In this document: piece after piece, positions 61,978 to 64,000 of the stretch
How positions within the stretch are numbered: position 1 is the stretch's first letter
Layout of the letters: every line of letters starts with the position of its first letter
Source: Bathymodiolus brooksi
Taxonomy: Eukaryota; Mollusca; Bivalvia; Mytilida; Modiolidae
Direction of reading: 5' to 3'
NCBI GenBank assembly: GCA_963680875.1
Contig: OY804579.1
Span: 35,883,804-35,947,803, forward strand
Length of the DNA: 64,000 nucleotides
The notes under the pieces: generated by a model
What the model was told of the DNA's origin: nothing
Databases searched by the model: none
What the model saw: the letters and a program-made list of their open reading frames with translations, nothing else
Position numbers and translations under genes: made by a program

Positions 61978-62748
61978 TTTCTACAAGAACACAGCTTCTG
62001 TACTGCTAATTCAGCAGTAGCCACCTACTTCAAATATTTCTACAAGAACACAGCTTCTGTACTGCTAATTCAGCAGTAGCCACCTACTTCAAATATTTCT
62101 ACAAGAACACAGCTTCTGTACTGCTAATTCAGCAGTAGCCACCTACTTCAAATATTTCTACAAGAACACAGCTTCTGTACTGCTAATTCAGCAGTAGCCA
62201 CCTACTTCAAATATTTCTACAAGAACACAGCTTCTGTACTGCTAATTCAGCAGTAGCCACCTACTTCAAATATTTCTACAAGAACACAGCTTCTGTACTG
62301 CTAATTCAGCAGTAGCCACCTACTTCAAATATTTCTACAAGAACACAGCTTCTGTACTGCTAATTCAGCAGTAGCCACCTACTTCAAATATTTCTACAAG
62401 AACACAGCTTCTGTACTGCTAATTCAGCAGTAGCCACCTACTTCAAATATTTCTACAAGAACACAGCTTCTGTACTGCTAATTCAGCAGTAGCCACCTAC
62501 TTCAAATATTTCTACAAGAACACAGCTTCTGTACTGCTAATTCAGCAGTAGCCACCTACTTCAAATATTTCTACAAGAACACAGCTTCTGTACTGCTAAT
62601 TCAGCAGTAGCCACCTACTTCAAATATTTCTACAAGAACACAGCTTCTGTACTGCTAATTCAGCAGTAGCCACCTACTTCAAATATTTCTACAAGAACAC
62701 AGCTTCTGTACTGCTAATTCAGCAGTAGCCACCTACTTCAAATATTTC
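61978..62748. repeat. 59-bp x 13 near-perfect tandem array with hairpin
   Basis: The unit starts TTTCTACAAGAACACAGCTT and ends GTAGCCACCTACTTCAAATA. All 13 copies appear identical. ACTGCT and AGCAGT are inverted around AATTC in each unit. Such uniformity implies very recent expansion or strong homogenisation. Confidence 0.95.
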
Positions 62749-62929
62749 TCCTCCTACTTTAAAATGTCTTGAAAGCACTGAAAGCACTGATCTCTAGTGA
62801 AAGTTTTCCTATAAGGTGTAAAAGATATACACTGTACATGTATGACTGTCCTTTCAGTTTTAATGCTCTACCTATTGGAGGTGCTCTGTCATACTAAAGG
62901 ATATAGGAAGAAGAAGGAGAAGTTCCGAT

Positions 62930-63085
62930 TAATTACAAATAGGAACATGTCGGTCTGACAGAATAAATAAACACATTTCAAGTCTCTGTATGACATTTTA
63001 ATAAAACTGAAAACTGAAAAATTTAATGCCGTTCTAGAAACTCCATTGGCAATGGAAACTTGGAGTGATGAATAAATTTCAATCA
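62930..63085. repeat. dispersed repeat shared with 25660-25800
   Basis: GGTCTGACAGAATAAATAAA, ATTTCAAGTCTCTGT and GACATTTTAATAAAACTGAA are common to both places in the same direction. Confidence 0.6.
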
Positions 63086-63339
63086 TCAATATTTGATCGA
63101 CCAGCTGAATTTTTACTCGCATTGGCGACTGGGCGACAGTTTTTCTTAATCCCTGTACACACACCATTGCCATTCTATTATACAAATGTGTGGTTGCATA
63201 CAAAAACAAGATTCCATGGGCTACAACACCTACGAAATATATTGAATACAAAATAGGCAATACTATGCATTCTCATGTACAACCTTTTGACCCCTATTAC
63301 ATTTCAGCACTTTGAGTCTTTAATCTAAACAAATTTTAA

Positions 63340-63934
63340 ACGTTACAATGATCCTTTTAACATATTTACCAACATAAAAACATTATTTCGGTCGGACTCC
63401 TTGAGTGGGCAGTATTCTTTTATTCTAAAATCTTTGATCTCAAAATATTTGAAGAAAAATAAAGGAAAAATATATGCCTGCTTTGTAGACTTACGCAAAG
63501 CTTTCGATTCCCTATGGCATAATGGGCTTATATATAAGTTAATGATCAACAGGATTGGTGTAAAATTTTTAAACATTATAAATGATATGTATAATTGTAG
63601 TCTATCGGCTATAAAAAATCAAAACAAAATTTCATCTTTTTTTAATTTAGAGAGAGGGGTTAAACAAGGGGACAGTCTCAATCCTACCCTGTTCAATTAT
63701 TTTATAAATGATTTGCATGATATTTTTGATAGTACATGTACCCCCCTTGTTTTAAAAAAATCAAAAACTTTTTATTATTTTTCTCTAACTTCAAAATGAG
63801 ACAATTATTTACGAAATTTAGAGTGAGTGATCACAGTTTAGAGATTGAATCAGGGAGGTATAAAAATATAACAAGGGAAGAAAGAATATGTAAAAATTGT
63901 AATTTAAATGAAATAGGGATGAATACAATCTAAT
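63340..63934 (+). pseudogene. LINE reverse transcriptase fragment with internal deletion
   Basis: The plus-strand frame contains GKIYACFVDLRKAFDSLWHN (palm motif A, F-V-D-x-x-K-A-F-D) and LERGVKQGDSLNPTLFNYFI (motif B region, R-G-x-x-Q-G-D), then FINDLHDIF. The motif C (YADD-type) segment is absent. From about 63795 another frame gives FTKFRVSDHSLEIESGRY and REERICKNCNLNEI, which belong near the C-terminus of such LINEs. So some hundred or more codons have been deleted at about 63750. 5' truncated, inactive. Confidence 0.82.
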
Positions 63935-64000
63935 CAAAATTAGATCTACACACGAGTGACCAAAAAAAACCGACAGAAAATAGGGAGCAAGTGTGTAGAT

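Noticed and set aside
61978..62748. CRISPR-like array of 59-bp repeats
   Set aside because: There are no spacers: the full 59 bp is identical in each copy.
63065..63260. Open frames at 62889-63260 on both strands
   Set aside because: They overlap a dispersed repeat also present at 25660. No domain seen.

Overview
The window is eukaryotic nuclear DNA. It is AT-rich, its genes are split into short exons with GT–AG introns, and most of it is interspersed and tandem repeat. The repeat style points to a bivalve mollusc: short elements ending in paired motifs such as GCTCACC/GGTGAGC, blocks rich in TGACCTTGACC, tRNA-derived SINEs ending in GTTAAACACCA, and Merlin, Tc1 and pogo-like DNA transposons. 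The species cannot be named from the sequence.

Two host genes are supported, both on the minus strand. The first (1660..23490) is ATAD5/ELG1, the large subunit of the RFC-like complex that unloads PCNA from DNA. Fifteen exons join in phase. They run from a PCNA-binding (PIP) motif through a long lysine-rich disordered region to the AAA+ core (Walker A, Walker B, sensor 1, RFC-like lid). The extreme C-terminus lies beyond the left edge. The second (41967..56953) is LAMTOR3 (MP1), a roadblock-fold subunit of the lysosomal Ragulator complex. Five exons give 121 residues that align end to end with the usual 124-residue protein. Only the tiny first exon with the ATG was not found.

Layout: 1-1.6 kb, no confident gene; 1.6-23.5 kb, ATAD5 with introns full of SINEs, pogo-like elements, a decayed Tc1 transposon and a 1 kb palindrome; 23.5-41.9 kb, transposon-dominated intergenic DNA; 42-57 kb, LAMTOR3, whose introns hold four tandem-repeat blocks and several dispersed repeats; 57-64 kb, more minisatellites, a foldback and a LINE reverse transcriptase fragment.

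The most interesting structures are: (1) a nested transposon stack at 27.58-33.58 kb, in which a 4,045-bp Merlin element with 9-bp target duplications carries a broken transposase, a second decayed ORF of unknown function, and a nested long-inverted-repeat element with a helicase remnant; (2) an in-frame 77-codon duplicated exon in ATAD5 whose donor arose by a point change inside duplicated coding sequence; (3) a 12 x 43-bp minisatellite that multiplies the splice acceptor of LAMTOR3 exon 2; (4) a 13-copy, near-perfect 59-bp tandem array and a 31-bp satellite with a 740-bp higher-order period.
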